Of a DNA stretch of 64,000 nucleotides, positions 8,356-18,112 are shown in pieces (position 1 is the first letter of the stretch; each line of letters starts with the position of its first letter). A program made the translations under genes and the position numbers. This DNA comes from Parasphingorhabdus cellanae (GTDB lineage: Bacteria > Pseudomonadota > Alphaproteobacteria > Sphingomonadales > Sphingomonadaceae), in contig NZ_CP071794.1 of the NCBI RefSeq assembly GCF_017498565.1, positions 1,974,001 through 2,038,000 of the forward strand. The letters run 5' to 3'. The notes below the pieces were generated by a model, which saw nothing but the letters and a program-made list of their open reading frames with translations, did not search any database and was not told where the DNA came from.

Positions 8356-9137
8356 GCCTTTTTGCTCAGCGCGATAAGGTGCGCCGCCTGCGCTCGAGGA
8401 ATGGCGACCAGGGCTTCGGCTTCGCCGCCCACCTTGCCGGACAAAAGCTCCGCTGGCGTTGCATCGGCTTTTATCTGACCATCTTCCATGACCAATATCC
8501 GATCAGCGAGATAGAGCGCTTCTGCCATATCGTGGGTGACGATGATCGTCGTCAGCCCCAGCTTTTCATGCAGCGCCTTATATTGCCCCGCCAGACTATC
8601 GCGCGTCACCGGGTCGAGCGCGCCGAAAGGTTCGTCCATCAGCATCAACCCCGGCCGGGTTGCAAGGGCGCGCGCGACCCCGACCCGCTGCTGTTGACCG
8701 CCGCTTAATTGCGGCGGCATCCGGCTGGCCATGTCTTGCGGCAATTCGACCAGTTCGAGCAATTCCGCCACCCGCTCTTGTCGCCCGTCCTTCTCACCCG
8801 CCAGCTCCAGGCCGATGGCGATATTGCGCGATATGGTCATATGCGGGAACAGACCGATATTCTGAAACACATAGCCGATCCGCCGCCGCAAAATATGGGA
8901 GTCTGTCGCCTCGATATTTTCGCCTGCAATCGACACCTCTCCCGCCGTTGGGTCGACGAGCCGGTTGATCATTTTGAGCAAAGTGGATTTGCCCGACCCG
9001 GACAGGCCGACAAGGGCAACAAAGCTGCCCGCAGCAATTTCCAGCGAGACATTATCCACCGCTTTGATCGCGCCATAGTGGCGGCTGAGATTTTCAAGGC
9101 TGATGGCCGGACCGGAGGCAGAGGGGGTAGAATGCAT
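8352..9137 (-). CDS. Glycine betaine/choline ABC transporter ATP-binding protein
   Basis: 261 residues from the ATG at 9137. Walker A is GLSGSGKST, the Q-loop lies in YVFQNIGLFPH, the signature is LSGGQQQRVGVARA, Walker B is LMLMDEPFGALD, and the H-loop is IIVTHDM. This is the OpuBA/ProV class; there is no C-terminal CBS pair, so osmotic gating through CBS domains is not expected. An open frame continues 126 bp upstream to 9263 but has no ribosome site and runs into the divergent promoter region. It is the first gene of the operon with the fused permease/binding protein. Confidence 0.93.
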   Translation of the reverse strand: MHSTPSASGPAISLENLSRHYGAIKAVDNVSLEIAAGSFVALVGLSGSGKSTLLKMINRLVDPTAGEVSIAGENIEATDSHILRRRIGYVFQNIGLFPHMTISRNIAIGLELAGEKDGRQERVAELLELVELPQDMASRMPPQLSGGQQQRVGVARALATRPGLMLMDEPFGALDPVTRDSLAGQYKALHEKLGLTTIIVTHDMAEALYLADRILVMEDGQIKADATPAELLSGKVGGEAEALVAIPRAQAAHLIALSKKA

Positions 9138-9256
9138 TAGCGATACTATTGCGAGCTTTGCCCCATATGTCCAATCGCTCTTGACCTGACGCGGAAAAAC
9201 CGCTCCGATGAACATTAATGTCAATAAGACAATGATGGGATGGCGAGGAAAAGAAA

Positions 9257-10090
9257 ATGGCATATCAAAGCGGACAGAAATCCATATTCATTACCGGCGG
9301 TGCTTCGGGATTGGGGCGCGAGGTTGCACGTTACTTTGCTGGCAAGGGTTGGTTTATCGGTATTGCCGATATCAACGATGCGGGAATGGCCGAAACAGCA
9401 AAACTGCTTCCCGAAGGCCAAAGTTCGATCCACAGGCTGGACGTGACCGACCGCGCCAACTGGAAGTCCGCCGTCTCGGAATTTGGCGATATTACCGGCG
9501 GCACCATGAATGTATTGTTCAACAATGCCGGCATTGGTGAAGGCGGCCCGATTCAGGAGATGACCGACGAAGATATCGACCTGATGATCGCGATCAATTT
9601 CACTGGTTGTATCAGCGGTACGCGGGCTTGTTTCGAAATGTTGAAAAACACGCCGGATAGCTGCGTGCTCTACACCGCGTCGGCGGCCGGTATATACGGC
9701 GTGGCTGATCTGAGCGTCTATAGCGCCACCAAATTTGCGGTGCGCGGACTGGCAGAATCACATGATCTGGAATTCAATAAATATGGCATCAAGTCCCGCT
9801 CGCTGATGCCCGGCTTTGTGGATACCAACATCATCTCGGACGTGGTGGAGGGAACCAATCAAACCGGCAAAGAGCGGCTCGAAGAAAGCGGTGTACTGGT
9901 GAGCCCGGTATCGATTATCGGTCCAGCAGCCTGGGAAGCTGTGCACGGTAAAAAGATCCATACCCCTGTGAACAAAATGGCCAAGCAACTGGCTTTCGCG
10001 GCGCGCTGGATGCCCGGCCGGTTACGCAAACAATCGGTCGAATTGGCCGATCTCGGCAACGTCCTCGCCGGAGCTGAGCCCAAAAATTAG
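9257..10090 (+). CDS. SDR family oxidoreductase
   Basis: 277 residues, a classical short-chain dehydrogenase. GGASGLG (about 13-19) binds the dinucleotide, NNAG is at about 90-93, and the catalytic YSATK is near 154-158. A purine-rich site GAGGAAAAG precedes the ATG. The C-terminal extension beyond residue 230 is longer than in minimal members and contains a basic/aromatic patch (about 242-262). Substrate unknown. It is divergent from the betaine transporter operon, and its stop overlaps the stop of the pterin dehydratase gene tail to tail by 4 bp. Confidence 0.9.
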   Translation: MAYQSGQKSIFITGGASGLGREVARYFAGKGWFIGIADINDAGMAETAKLLPEGQSSIHRLDVTDRANWKSAVSEFGDITGGTMNVLFNNAGIGEGGPIQEMTDEDIDLMIAINFTGCISGTRACFEMLKNTPDSCVLYTASAAGIYGVADLSVYSATKFAVRGLAESHDLEFNKYGIKSRSLMPGFVDTNIISDVVEGTNQTGKERLEESGVLVSPVSIIGPAAWEAVHGKKIHTPVNKMAKQLAFAARWMPGRLRKQSVELADLGNVLAGAEPKN

Positions 10091-10383
10091 AGAAAACTCT
10101 CAATTTTTTTCGCCAGATCCACATCGCGTTCGGACAGTCCTCCATTTTCGCCCGCATCGTGCGTGGTCAACGTTATATCGACTTTGTTATAAACGTTGAA
10201 CCATTCGGGATGATGATCGGCTTTCTCCGCATGCAATGCCACCCGGGTCATGAACGCGAAGGCTTCGGTGAAATCGGCAAATTTGAACTTGCGGCTAATC
10301 GCATCGCGTTCGCTATCATATTCCCACTCCGATAGCGCGGCCAGCGCGGCTTCTCGCTGGGCATCATTAAGTGCTGCAACCAT
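10087..10383 (-). CDS. phhB: 4a-hydroxytetrahydrobiopterin dehydratase (PCD/DCoH)
   Basis: 98 residues, the normal length of pterin-4a-carbinolamine dehydratase. The active-site signature is [23 protein letters not shown], seen as [20 protein letters not shown] (residues about 57-76), with the paired histidines HH and the downstream H of THD. The enzyme dehydrates 4a-hydroxytetrahydropterin made by aromatic amino acid hydroxylases; some bacteria use it in molybdopterin or general pterin recycling. No phenylalanine hydroxylase is adjacent. It is divergent from ccmA with only 54 bp between the starts. Confidence 0.94.
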   Translation of the reverse strand: MVAALNDAQREAALAALSEWEYDSERDAISRKFKFADFTEAFAFMTRVALHAEKADHHPEWFNVYNKVDITLTTHDAGENGGLSERDVDLAKKIESFL

Positions 10384-10437
10384 ATTTCGATACTCCTTGC
10401 TTGGCTTTGAGGCCGTTTCATGGCTTAAGTCTTCCTC

Positions 10438-11076
10438 ATGAGCGAAGGGGCGTCAACCAAAATGCGGGATCAGGGGAGCGAAAACCTGCGCGCCGAAGCG
10501 CTGTCCTGCGTACGCGGAGACAAATTGCTGTTCCGTGATCTGAGTTTTGCGCTGGAACCCGGACAGTCGGGCCTGGTCATTGGTCCCAATGGGGTTGGCA
10601 AATCTAGCCTGCTGAGACTCATCGCCGGATTGCTGCACCCGTTTTCGGGGGTGATCGATGCTCCAACATCCATAGCCTTATGTGATGACCGGATGGCGCT
10701 CGACGAAAACCTGCCGCTTGCAACCGCTCTCCGGTTTTGGGCCAAGCTGGATGGCAGGACAGATAATCAATGCACCAACGCGATTGCTGCCGCCGGCATG
10801 GACCATTTGGCGGAAGTCCCCATCCGCTATTTCTCGACCGGCCAGCGCCAGCGCGCCCGGCTTGCGCGTACTTTTTTGTCGGATGCCAAATTGTGGTTGC
10901 TGGATGAGCCCGCCAATGGTCTCGATACCGCATCCGCCGATTTATTGGGCCGGACTCTGCAAACCCATCTGGATCGCGGCGGAATGATTTTGGCGGCGAG
11001 CCATATCACGCTGCCCATTGCCTTTGACCTCACACTGGAATTGGCAGCGCTGGAGCAGATGGAGACGCTATTATGA
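10438..11076 (+). CDS. ccmA: Cytochrome c biogenesis heme exporter ATP-binding protein CcmA
   Basis: 212 residues. Walker A is GPNGVGKSS, the signature is [13 protein letters not shown], and Walker B is [12 protein letters not shown], all typical of CcmA, the ATPase of the CcmABCD complex that releases holo-CcmE and so delivers heme for c-type cytochromes. Its 3' end overlaps ccmB by 4 bp (ATGA). The start at 10438 gives about 15 extra residues before the conserved core; a later start is possible. The window's c-type cytochrome candidate is the PQQ dehydrogenase at 15.3 kb. Confidence 0.93.
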   Translation: MSEGASTKMRDQGSENLRAEALSCVRGDKLLFRDLSFALEPGQSGLVIGPNGVGKSSLLRLIAGLLHPFSGVIDAPTSIALCDDRMALDENLPLATALRFWAKLDGRTDNQCTNAIAAAGMDHLAEVPIRYFSTGQRQRARLARTFLSDAKLWLLDEPANGLDTASADLLGRTLQTHLDRGGMILAASHITLPIAFDLTLELAALEQMETLL

Positions 11077-11723
11077 TTGGTGCGCTCGGCACCCTCATCT
11101 GGCGCGATGTCCGGCAAAGCTATGCCAGCGGCGGGACATGGCTGCCGGTGATCTTCTATCTTTCGGCGGCGACTTTGTTCCCGTTCGCGGTCGGGCCAGA
11201 TCGCGATTTGCTGCTGCAGACCGGCGGCGGGATATTGTGGATCGCAGCGTTGTTAGCGACCCTGCTTCCGCTTGATCGTCTGGTGCAACCCGATCTCGAC
11301 AACGGCCTCTACGATCAATTGCTGGTGCGCGGTATCACCGATGAGCTGATCGCTTTTGCCCGGCTGATCTCGCACTGGCTAGCCTTTGGGCCACCCCTAT
11401 TGTTCGCGGCCTTGCTCGCCAGCGGATTAATGGGTCTGGAAGGGCCGCCGCTGATCACTTTACTCGCCAGCCTTGCCATCGCGACACCAGCGCTTGCCGG
11501 ACTAGCGGTAATGATCGCAGCCTTGACCGCTGGCCTGAAAGGCGCAGGGGCCTTGGGCGGATTGCTGTTGGTGCCGCTTGCCATTCCCTTGCTGATATTC
11601 GGAGCGGGCAGCTTGGCCGATCAAAGTGGCAGCGCACTATTGTTCCTCAGCGCTGTGTCGCTGCTGCTCGTCGCAATTACACCTTTTGCAGCCGGGGCTG
11701 CTCTGCGAGCGGTACGGGAATAA
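11073..11723 (+). CDS. ccmB: Heme exporter permease CcmB
   Basis: 216 residues with about six membrane segments, matching CcmB (about 220). The N-terminal part LIWRDVRQSYASGG and the following LDNGLYDQLL region after the first membrane pair are characteristic of the family. It pairs with CcmA in the inner membrane. Translation is coupled by a 4-bp overlap with ccmA. No ccmC, ccmD or ccmE follows, because the next gene is on the other strand one base after the stop; those genes must lie elsewhere. Confidence 0.93.
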   Translation: MIGALGTLIWRDVRQSYASGGTWLPVIFYLSAATLFPFAVGPDRDLLLQTGGGILWIAALLATLLPLDRLVQPDLDNGLYDQLLVRGITDELIAFARLISHWLAFGPPLLFAALLASGLMGLEGPPLITLLASLAIATPALAGLAVMIAALTAGLKGAGALGGLLLVPLAIPLLIFGAGSLADQSGSALLFLSAVSLLLVAITPFAAGAALRAVRE

Positions 11724-11724
11724 C

Positions 11725-12483
11725 CTAAATCCCGCCGTCCGTGACCTCGTAACCCGCCGCTTCCAGACCGGTTTTCAATACCGCCGTACAGGTCGCCAAA
11801 TCCGCTGCGTCGGTAGAACGTACCACGAAATTAGCACCTACCGTACCGTTACGGAAAAACGGATAGCTGCCAATCTGGCAACCTTCGTGCGCGTTTTCAG
11901 CTGCGCTCAGGACATCGGCAATCTCACTTTCAGGCGCCCATGCGCCGAGCGTTGCCGACAAGAGCGGCGCTCCGCCTTCCAGCGTCCCTGTCAGCGCATC
12001 CAGCATGCCTGCGGTAATATGCGGAACGCCTGCCATCAGGAAAAGATTGTCGATCATGATACCCGGCGCACCGGACATGCGGTTTTCGATCAGCTCCGCG
12101 CCATCGGGAACCCGCGCCATGCGCAGGCGGCCTTCATTGATGCCGCCCTTATCCGCATAATATTTCTCCAAAATCGCACGCGCCGTCGGGTGAATGATTA
12201 CATCGACACCCAGCGCTTTGGCAATCGCGTCGACCGTAATATCATCATGAGTGGGGCCAATCCCGCCAGTGGTGAAGAGATAATCGTTGCGCGCGCGCAG
12301 GATATTCACCGCCTCGGCAATCGCATCCATATCATCGGCTATCACCCGGACCTCGCCCAGTCTGATACCCTGCACATTCAGCCATTTGGCGACCTGTGCG
12401 ATGTTTTTATCCTGTGTACGGCCAGAGAGAATTTCGTCACCAATAACGATGAGGGCGGCAGTGTAAATACGGGATTGGCTCAT
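11725..12483 (-). CDS. CinA N-terminal-type (MoaB/Mog fold) protein
   Basis: 252 residues from the ATG at 12483 (MSQSRIYTAALIVIGDEIL). The molybdopterin-binding fold is shown by IGDEILSGRTQDKN and TTGGIGPTHDDITVDA. It is the COG1058 part of CinA without the C-terminal nicotinamide-nucleotide amidase domain. Stand-alone members have been linked to ADP-ribose pyrophosphatase activity or are simply called competence/damage-inducible protein A. A frame extends upstream to 12558 but lacks family similarity. It faces ccmB with no gap. Confidence 0.88.
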   Translation of the reverse strand: MSQSRIYTAALIVIGDEILSGRTQDKNIAQVAKWLNVQGIRLGEVRVIADDMDAIAEAVNILRARNDYLFTTGGIGPTHDDITVDAIAKALGVDVIIHPTARAILEKYYADKGGINEGRLRMARVPDGAELIENRMSGAPGIMIDNLFLMAGVPHITAGMLDALTGTLEGGAPLLSATLGAWAPESEIADVLSAAENAHEGCQIGSYPFFRNGTVGANFVVRSTDAADLATCTAVLKTGLEAAGYEVTDGGI

Positions 12484-12574
12484 AGCGTCTGGATATAGAG
12501 CAGTTGCGGGAATCATCAACGATTTCATGATCGCGCGGTCACTAATAATAGCACCCACTCAGCAGGGCAGGATT

Positions 12575-14329
12575 TTATTCGGTGGAGCGCGCTCCATCAA
12601 CATGGTCGGATACCGGCGGCCGCGCGACATCCTCTACCGGAATATGCTTCCAGATCGGGCTGCTGCCCAAACGCGCATTATAGCGGATGTTGAAGGTGAA
12701 CGGGTCTGCTTCTGGTGACAGCAGATCGGGACCATAAACGGCTTTTATGGCTTGCTGCTCATATCCCATTAGAGACAACAAGGTCGGGAATATCCGATAA
12801 TGGCTCATTCCGTCATGGCGCGCCTTGGCCGCCTGTTCCCAGCTTTTATCTCCAATCCCTGATCCGCCGATAACCACAAGCGGTACGACCCCCTCTTCTA
12901 TTTCCGGGTTCGGGGTGCAATGGGTCGCGGCTCCGCTATCTGGCTGTTCATGCAAATGCTGACCATGGTCCGCCGTATAGATGATCGTCGCGCCTGTCAG
13001 TTTGGCCTGATCAAACAGGCGATCGAAAAAGCCACCGACATTCCAGGTCAATGTATTCCGGTAGCTATTGCGATAAAGAACCCAGTTTCCATCACGGCCG
13101 TAAAGCGCGTCGGGAGCAGCCATGTCCGTGACGTCTGCATATTGGCGGCGCTCCAGCATGGGTTTGTAACGGGCGTGGCTGTCCGGGAATTTGTCATTCA
13201 CCGGAAAATGCGCGCCGACTTTATTGATCAGAATAAACTGCGCCTTGCCGTCCCCCAGATAGCGCGTCAGCCGGTCGGCAACCGCCTGATCACGATCAAT
13301 GACAGGGACATTATCAAATTGATCCCAATGATCTATCTCTTGGCGTTCGGCATCATTCATTTGATTCTGATAGATGCCGCCAGTCCGCTGCGCGTCGATA
13401 TAGATGGTCTCCAGGCCCGCCGTTCGGGCATAGGACCAGATCGCAGGCCCCGAGCGTGCCATATCCAGATAATTGGCACGCGTGCCGCCATAGCGCAGCG
13501 ACATATTGGACCCGACACTGCAATGCGCAATTGAAGCTGCCAGACCGAAATTATGAATGGGAACCGGGGAAGCGGAGCGGTTTAGCCCAGAATAAACGCC
13601 ATTGGGATCATTGATGTCGAGATAGGCACCGGCAATGCTTTCATCGATGATCAGGACAACATCACCGGATGGTTTTGCGGTGCCCTTGGGGAGAGTCACC
13701 GCCTTGCGTTCACCATCGGGATATCGGATCAGCTCATAACCCTGTAATATGCTGAAGCTGAGCCCACTATGGCCAGACGGCAATCCACTCGCGCCTTCGC
13801 CCCCGCGAAAATACAGCAATGTGACCAAAAGCGCTAAAAACGGAAAGGCAACCAGTTTGGCAATGCGCCCCGCCCATGGAATTGGCGATGTCGGCCGCAG
13901 ACCAATGCCAAACAGAAGGAACGCCGATTTCCCTGCGGCCATCAGCATGATCGCGGTCTGTTGATCAAACGCACTGCCCAGATCGCCAGTGCTTTGGGTC
14001 ATGGTGACAAAGCCATCATAAGTCATAAAGTCCCCGACAACCCATTGATAGCCATCGACAAGCCATGACGCACCGGCAAATGCTATGGCCAGAGGCCAGC
14101 GCAACCACGCGCGCACAAAGAAACCGGTCCCGACAACACTGATGACACAGAGCAGGAACAACAATCCATAAGCCGCCAATCCCGGAATCTGGATATCTGG
14201 GTTAGTCAATGTCTCAACCCGGCGCACCACCTCGATGCCGCCCAGCAGCACCGATGACAGGATCAGCAAGAGTTTCAACTGGTTGCGCATCAAAGTCCCG
14301 AAAATATTCAAATATCGGGATTTGTTCAT
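12575..14329 (-). CDS. Membrane sulfatase-fold protein (phosphoethanolamine transferase-like)
   Basis: 584 residues. The N-terminal part (about 1-185) has about five membrane helices; the C-terminal part is a periplasmic alkaline-phosphatase/sulfatase domain with VVLIIDES (metal Asp/Glu region) and YTADHGQHLHE (Asp-His metal ligands). The layout fits EptA/OpgE-type enzymes that add phosphoethanolamine or related groups to lipid A or glycans. The segment where these have the threonine nucleophile in CGT reads IAHCSVGSN, so the usual threonine is not evident. Function is inferred from fold only. It is a single gene upstream of which lies the divergent map gene. Confidence 0.8.
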   Translation of the reverse strand: MNKSRYLNIFGTLMRNQLKLLLILSSVLLGGIEVVRRVETLTNPDIQIPGLAAYGLLFLLCVISVVGTGFFVRAWLRWPLAIAFAGASWLVDGYQWVVGDFMTYDGFVTMTQSTGDLGSAFDQQTAIMLMAAGKSAFLLFGIGLRPTSPIPWAGRIAKLVAFPFLALLVTLLYFRGGEGASGLPSGHSGLSFSILQGYELIRYPDGERKAVTLPKGTAKPSGDVVLIIDESIAGAYLDINDPNGVYSGLNRSASPVPIHNFGLAASIAHCSVGSNMSLRYGGTRANYLDMARSGPAIWSYARTAGLETIYIDAQRTGGIYQNQMNDAERQEIDHWDQFDNVPVIDRDQAVADRLTRYLGDGKAQFILINKVGAHFPVNDKFPDSHARYKPMLERRQYADVTDMAAPDALYGRDGNWVLYRNSYRNTLTWNVGGFFDRLFDQAKLTGATIIYTADHGQHLHEQPDSGAATHCTPNPEIEEGVVPLVVIGGSGIGDKSWEQAAKARHDGMSHYRIFPTLLSLMGYEQQAIKAVYGPDLLSPEADPFTFNIRYNARLGSSPIWKHIPVEDVARPPVSDHVDGARSTE

Positions 14330-14411
14330 AGATAAATCGGGTTAATTTTGACCGAAGAACGGCTATATTTCGGGTATCGCCAAATCAAACCGGAACCGCT
14401 ATATAGCGCCT

Positions 14412-15239
14412 ATGACCGATTATTTGACCGTAGAAGAAGCCACGCCGCAAAGCCGGACTGGCGCGATTAAACTCCATGGCCCGGAAGGTTTTGAGGGCAT
14501 GCGCAAAGCCGGACGATTGGCTGCAGAAATTCTTGATAGCTTGGTGCCGCATGTCGAGCCCGGCGTAACAACGGGCTTTCTGGATGACATGGTTCGCCAG
14601 CATGCCTTTCGCGAAGGCGCTGTGCCAGCGACACTGGGTTATCGCGGGTTCACACATAGCTGTTGCACCTCGATCAACCATGTTGTTTGCCACGGTATCC
14701 CCGGCGATAAAAAGCTCAAAGAAGGCGATATCGTCAATATTGACGTGACGGTTATTGTCGATGGCTGGCATGGCGATACCAGCCGCATGTTCACAATCGG
14801 CAAAACACCGGTCAAGGCCACCAAACTGGTGCAAAATACCTATGAATGTTTGATGCTGGGCATCGAACAGGCGAAACCCGGAAACCGGATGGGTGATGTC
14901 GCGCATGCGATCCAGACGCATGCCGAAGGAAACCGTTATAGCGTCGTCCGCGATTTTTGCGGGCATGGCCTTGGGCAAATGTTTCACGACGCACCCGAAG
15001 TTGTGCACGCCGGACGCCCCGGTACCGGCCCCGAACTGCGTCCCGGCATGTTCTTCACCATCGAGCCGATGATCAATATCGGCAAATATGCCGTGAAAAT
15101 GCTGGAAGATGGCTGGACCGCCGTGACGCGCGATCGATCGCTGTCAGCACAGTTTGAGCACAGCATCGGCATCACCGAAACCGGTTGCGAGATTTTTACC
15201 AAAAGCCCTGCTGGTCTTGACTGCCCGCCTTACACATAA
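14412..15239 (+). CDS. map: Methionine aminopeptidase, type I
   Basis: 275 residues. The dimetal site is intact: INHVVCHGIP (substrate His), NIDVTV and HGDTSRMF (two aspartates), CGHGLGQMFHDAP (His), FTIEPM (Glu) and FEHSIGIT (Glu). The enzyme removes the initiator methionine from nascent proteins in the cytosol. It has a somewhat longer N-terminus than E. coli Map but no zinc-finger linker. The promoter region is shared with the divergent sulfatase-fold gene. Confidence 0.97.
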   Translation: MTDYLTVEEATPQSRTGAIKLHGPEGFEGMRKAGRLAAEILDSLVPHVEPGVTTGFLDDMVRQHAFREGAVPATLGYRGFTHSCCTSINHVVCHGIPGDKKLKEGDIVNIDVTVIVDGWHGDTSRMFTIGKTPVKATKLVQNTYECLMLGIEQAKPGNRMGDVAHAIQTHAEGNRYSVVRDFCGHGLGQMFHDAPEVVHAGRPGTGPELRPGMFFTIEPMINIGKYAVKMLEDGWTAVTRDRSLSAQFEHSIGITETGCEIFTKSPAGLDCPPYT

Positions 15240-15270
15240 ACACGCATCAGCCTTGACCGCGGCGCTTAAA

Positions 15271-15288
15271 TTTAGCTAGTCAGTTAAA
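15271..15288. promoter_or_regulatory. Candidate operator, TTTAnCTn4CAGTTAAA type
   Basis: The 18-bp sequence TTTAGCTAGTCAGTTAAA lies 45 bp before the PQQ dehydrogenase start. Its right half is identical to that of the perfect palindrome at 30928-30945, and related sites stand before both tandem TonB receptors. The shape and length fit a TetR-family operator; the regulator is not in this window. Confidence 0.6.
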
Positions 15289-15333
15289 AGGGGTTAGACC
15301 CATGAAGGTTTCGCCTGCTCGGGAGAATTGACG

Positions 15334-17493
15334 ATGCGTCGTTTGGGATTATTTTTTGCAATATGTCTGCTGGCGGCATGCCAGAATCAGACGACGGATG
15401 ACGATAGTGGAGCAGTCACGCCAGTCGATGTTGGATGGAGCAATATTGGTTTCAACGCCAAGGAACAGCGACACAGTCCCCTCGACCAGATTAATGAGAG
15501 CAATGTGGGCGAATTGGGCATAGCCTGGTTCAAGGATTTGCCCGACGCGCGCGGGCAAGAAGCCACCCCGGTAGTGGTTGATGGAAAGCTTTATATCTCC
15601 ACGGCCTGGTCCAAAGTTTTTGCTTATGATGCGAAAACGGGTGAAGAATTATGGTCTTATGATCCCGAAGTGCCGGGCGAAAAAGCGGTCGATGCTTGCT
15701 GTGACGTTGTTAATCGCGGCATTGCGATATCCCGTGGCAAAGTGTTTTTCGGCACCATCGATGGTCGGTTGATCGCGGTTGATGCTAATACCGGCGCGCG
15801 GCTCTGGGAAACGCAAACCACCGATAACAGCAAACCCTATACGATTACCGGCGCCCCGCGCGTCGTCAAAAATATGGTGATCATCGGCAATGGTGGCGCA
15901 GAATTTGGCGTGCGTGGCTATGTCACCGCCTATAACGTGTCCGACGGTTCCCAGAAATGGCGCTTTTACACGGTTCCCAATCCGGAGGGCAAAGCGGACG
16001 GCGCAGCGAGCGACGAGATTTTCGCAAAAGCCGCGAACAAGACTTGGGGCGATGGCGAATGGAAAGAATCCGGCGGTGGCGGAACGGTTTGGGACAGCAT
16101 CGTCTATGACGCCGAACTCGATCAGCTTTATTTCGGCGTCGGCAATGGCAATCCGTGGAATCACGGCCTGCGGTCCGGCGGCGAAGGTGACAACCTGTTC
16201 CTGTCTTCCATTGTTGCGGTTGACCCCGATACCGGAAAATATCTCTGGCATTATCAGGAAACCCCGGCAGAAACCTGGGACTATACCGCCACCCAGCCTA
16301 TCATCATCGCCGAGATTGACTGGCCCAAGGAGACCGAAGAGGGCGAGACCACCGCCCTGACCGAAAAGCGCAAGGTGCTGTTCCATGCGCCGAAAAACGG
16401 GTTTTTCTTTGTCATCGACCGCACCAACGGCCGCCTGATGAGCGCAGAACCCTTTGTCGAGAATATCAATTGGGCCGAAGGCTATGACCTGGAAACCGGC
16501 CGCCCGATCGAAAATCCGGACGCGCGTTTCTATAAGACGGGCAAGCCATTTGTTTCGATACCGGGCGCACTGGGGGCGCATAACTGGCATCCGATGAGCT
16601 ATAATCCAAGCACCGGACTGGTTTATATACCCGCCCAGCAAATCCCGCAGGGCTATGATGTTCCGACCTCTGATCTCGACAAGAAGCGCGAGCGGCTTGG
16701 TTTTAATGTCGGCATTTCATGGGCAATTGGCCAACTTCCAGATGATCCGGCTGTCTATAAGGCTGCTATCGCTGCGACGACAGGTAAGCTGGTCGCCTTC
16801 AACCCCAAAACGGGCAAAACTGAATGGTCAGTCGATCATCCCGCTGCCTGGAATGGCGGCACCATGACAACCGCCGGTAATCTTGTCTTTCAAGGCACCA
16901 GCGTGGGTCAGTTCAAAGCCTTTGGCGCTGACAGCGGTGAAGAGCTTTTGAGCCTGGATATGCAGTCCGGCATTGTCGCGGCGCCTTCGACATTCATGAT
17001 AGACGGCGAACAATATGTCGCGTTCCTGACCAGCAAAGGCGGCGCCTTTCCGCTCGTCGCTGGCGTTGCTGGCGGCGCTTCGCGCAAAGTTCCCAATATC
17101 CCGCGGCTTGTGGTTATGAAGCTGGGCGGAAAAACCACCCTGCCCGCCTTGCCTAAGACAAGCGAAGTCGTCTGGAATCCGCCAGAACCAACCGGAACGC
17201 CGGAACAGGTTGCCGCCGGTAAGGCGCTCTATGGTCGCAACTGCTTGGTCTGTCATGGCGATAGTGCCGTGGGCAATGGCTTCACGCCTGATCTGCGCGT
17301 GTCGGGCACCTTGGGCAGCGAAGAAGCATGGGCCTCGATCATAACAGGCGGCGCGTTGAAACAGCATGGCATGGTCAGCTTTGCCTCGCAGTTAAAGGCC
17401 GATCAGGTCGAAGCCTTGCGCCACTATGTTATTGACCGGTCCAACTGGACAAAGGCCAATGTGGCTGAGGATACCGCGCCTATCGCACGCTAG
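15334..17493 (+). CDS. PQQ-dependent alcohol dehydrogenase, quinohemoprotein, lipoprotein
   Basis: 719 residues from ATG 15334, which follows GGGAGA at a good distance; a TTG two codons earlier is less likely. The lipobox LLAAC gives a lipid-anchored mature protein, unusual since most family members are soluble periplasmic. The beta-propeller contains the vicinal disulfide pair C122-C123 (DACCDVVNRG) that covers PQQ. A C-terminal cytochrome c domain has CLVCH (C637, C640, H641) with a candidate axial Met in QHGMVSF. This is the type II (methanol/ethanol family) quinohemoprotein plan: oxidise an alcohol, pass electrons from PQQ to heme c. No pqq biosynthesis genes are in the window. A candidate operator lies upstream. 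Confidence 0.94.
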   Translation: MRRLGLFFAICLLAACQNQTTDDDSGAVTPVDVGWSNIGFNAKEQRHSPLDQINESNVGELGIAWFKDLPDARGQEATPVVVDGKLYISTAWSKVFAYDAKTGEELWSYDPEVPGEKAVDACCDVVNRGIAISRGKVFFGTIDGRLIAVDANTGARLWETQTTDNSKPYTITGAPRVVKNMVIIGNGGAEFGVRGYVTAYNVSDGSQKWRFYTVPNPEGKADGAASDEIFAKAANKTWGDGEWKESGGGGTVWDSIVYDAELDQLYFGVGNGNPWNHGLRSGGEGDNLFLSSIVAVDPDTGKYLWHYQETPAETWDYTATQPIIIAEIDWPKETEEGETTALTEKRKVLFHAPKNGFFFVIDRTNGRLMSAEPFVENINWAEGYDLETGRPIENPDARFYKTGKPFVSIPGALGAHNWHPMSYNPSTGLVYIPAQQIPQGYDVPTSDLDKKRERLGFNVGISWAIGQLPDDPAVYKAAIAATTGKLVAFNPKTGKTEWSVDHPAAWNGGTMTTAGNLVFQGTSVGQFKAFGADSGEELLSLDMQSGIVAAPSTFMIDGEQYVAFLTSKGGAFPLVAGVAGGASRKVPNIPRLVVMKLGGKTTLPALPKTSEVVWNPPEPTGTPEQVAAGKALYGRNCLVCHGDSAVGNGFTPDLRVSGTLGSEEAWASIITGGALKQHGMVSFASQLKADQVEALRHYVIDRSNWTKANVAEDTAPIAR

Positions 17494-17508
17494 ATCGAGC
17501 GCTTATTT

Positions 17509-17529
17509 ACTGCCTAAAAATTAGGCAGT
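17509..17529. repeat. Perfect 9-bp inverted repeat behind the PQQ dehydrogenase
   Basis: ACTGCCTAA (17509-17517), loop AAA, TTAGGCAGT (17521-17529). There is no T-run after it, so it is a weak terminator candidate; it could instead be an operator or mRNA-end hairpin. It lies between the PQQ dehydrogenase stop and the sigma-54 promoter of glnB. Confidence 0.6.
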
Positions 17530-17621
17530 CAGGTTCACAAATGCCTGTTTTTTGGGCGGCATTGAAACTGTCATCGTTTGGCTTTAGCAGATTACTGGCG
17601 ATTCTTTTCCCGATTCCAATC

Positions 17622-17637
17622 TGGCACGGTAATTGAA
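17622..17637 (+). promoter_or_regulatory. Sigma-54 (RpoN) promoter for glnB-glnA
   Basis: TGGCACGGTAATTGAA matches the -24/-12 consensus TGGCACG-N4-TTGCW with one mismatch in the -12 element and exact spacing. Transcription would start near 17648, about 80 bp before the PII gene. It implies activation by NtrC under nitrogen limitation. I found no well-spaced NtrC box. Confidence 0.8.
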
Positions 17638-17687
17638 TTGTAGCGGGCAAGTGCGCCCGGTTTTGGTGCTGCATAAGCACGCCATAG

Positions 17688-18068
<381 letters not shown>

Positions 18069-18112
18069 TTTTCAATCATTTCAAACCACATAACAAACCA
18101 AGGGACAAAATA

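Noticed and set aside
8352..9263. Longer start (9263) for the betaine transporter ATPase
   Set aside because: The added 42 residues are not like the family and cover the promoter region; ATG 9137 fits.
15649..16641. 330-residue open frame antisense to the PQQ dehydrogenase
   Set aside because: It mirrors codon structure of a well-supported gene and has no recognisable domain or ribosome site.
17650..17672. NtrC box TGCGCC-N7-GGTGCT
   Set aside because: Spacing is two bases too long and it lies downstream of the predicted transcription start.
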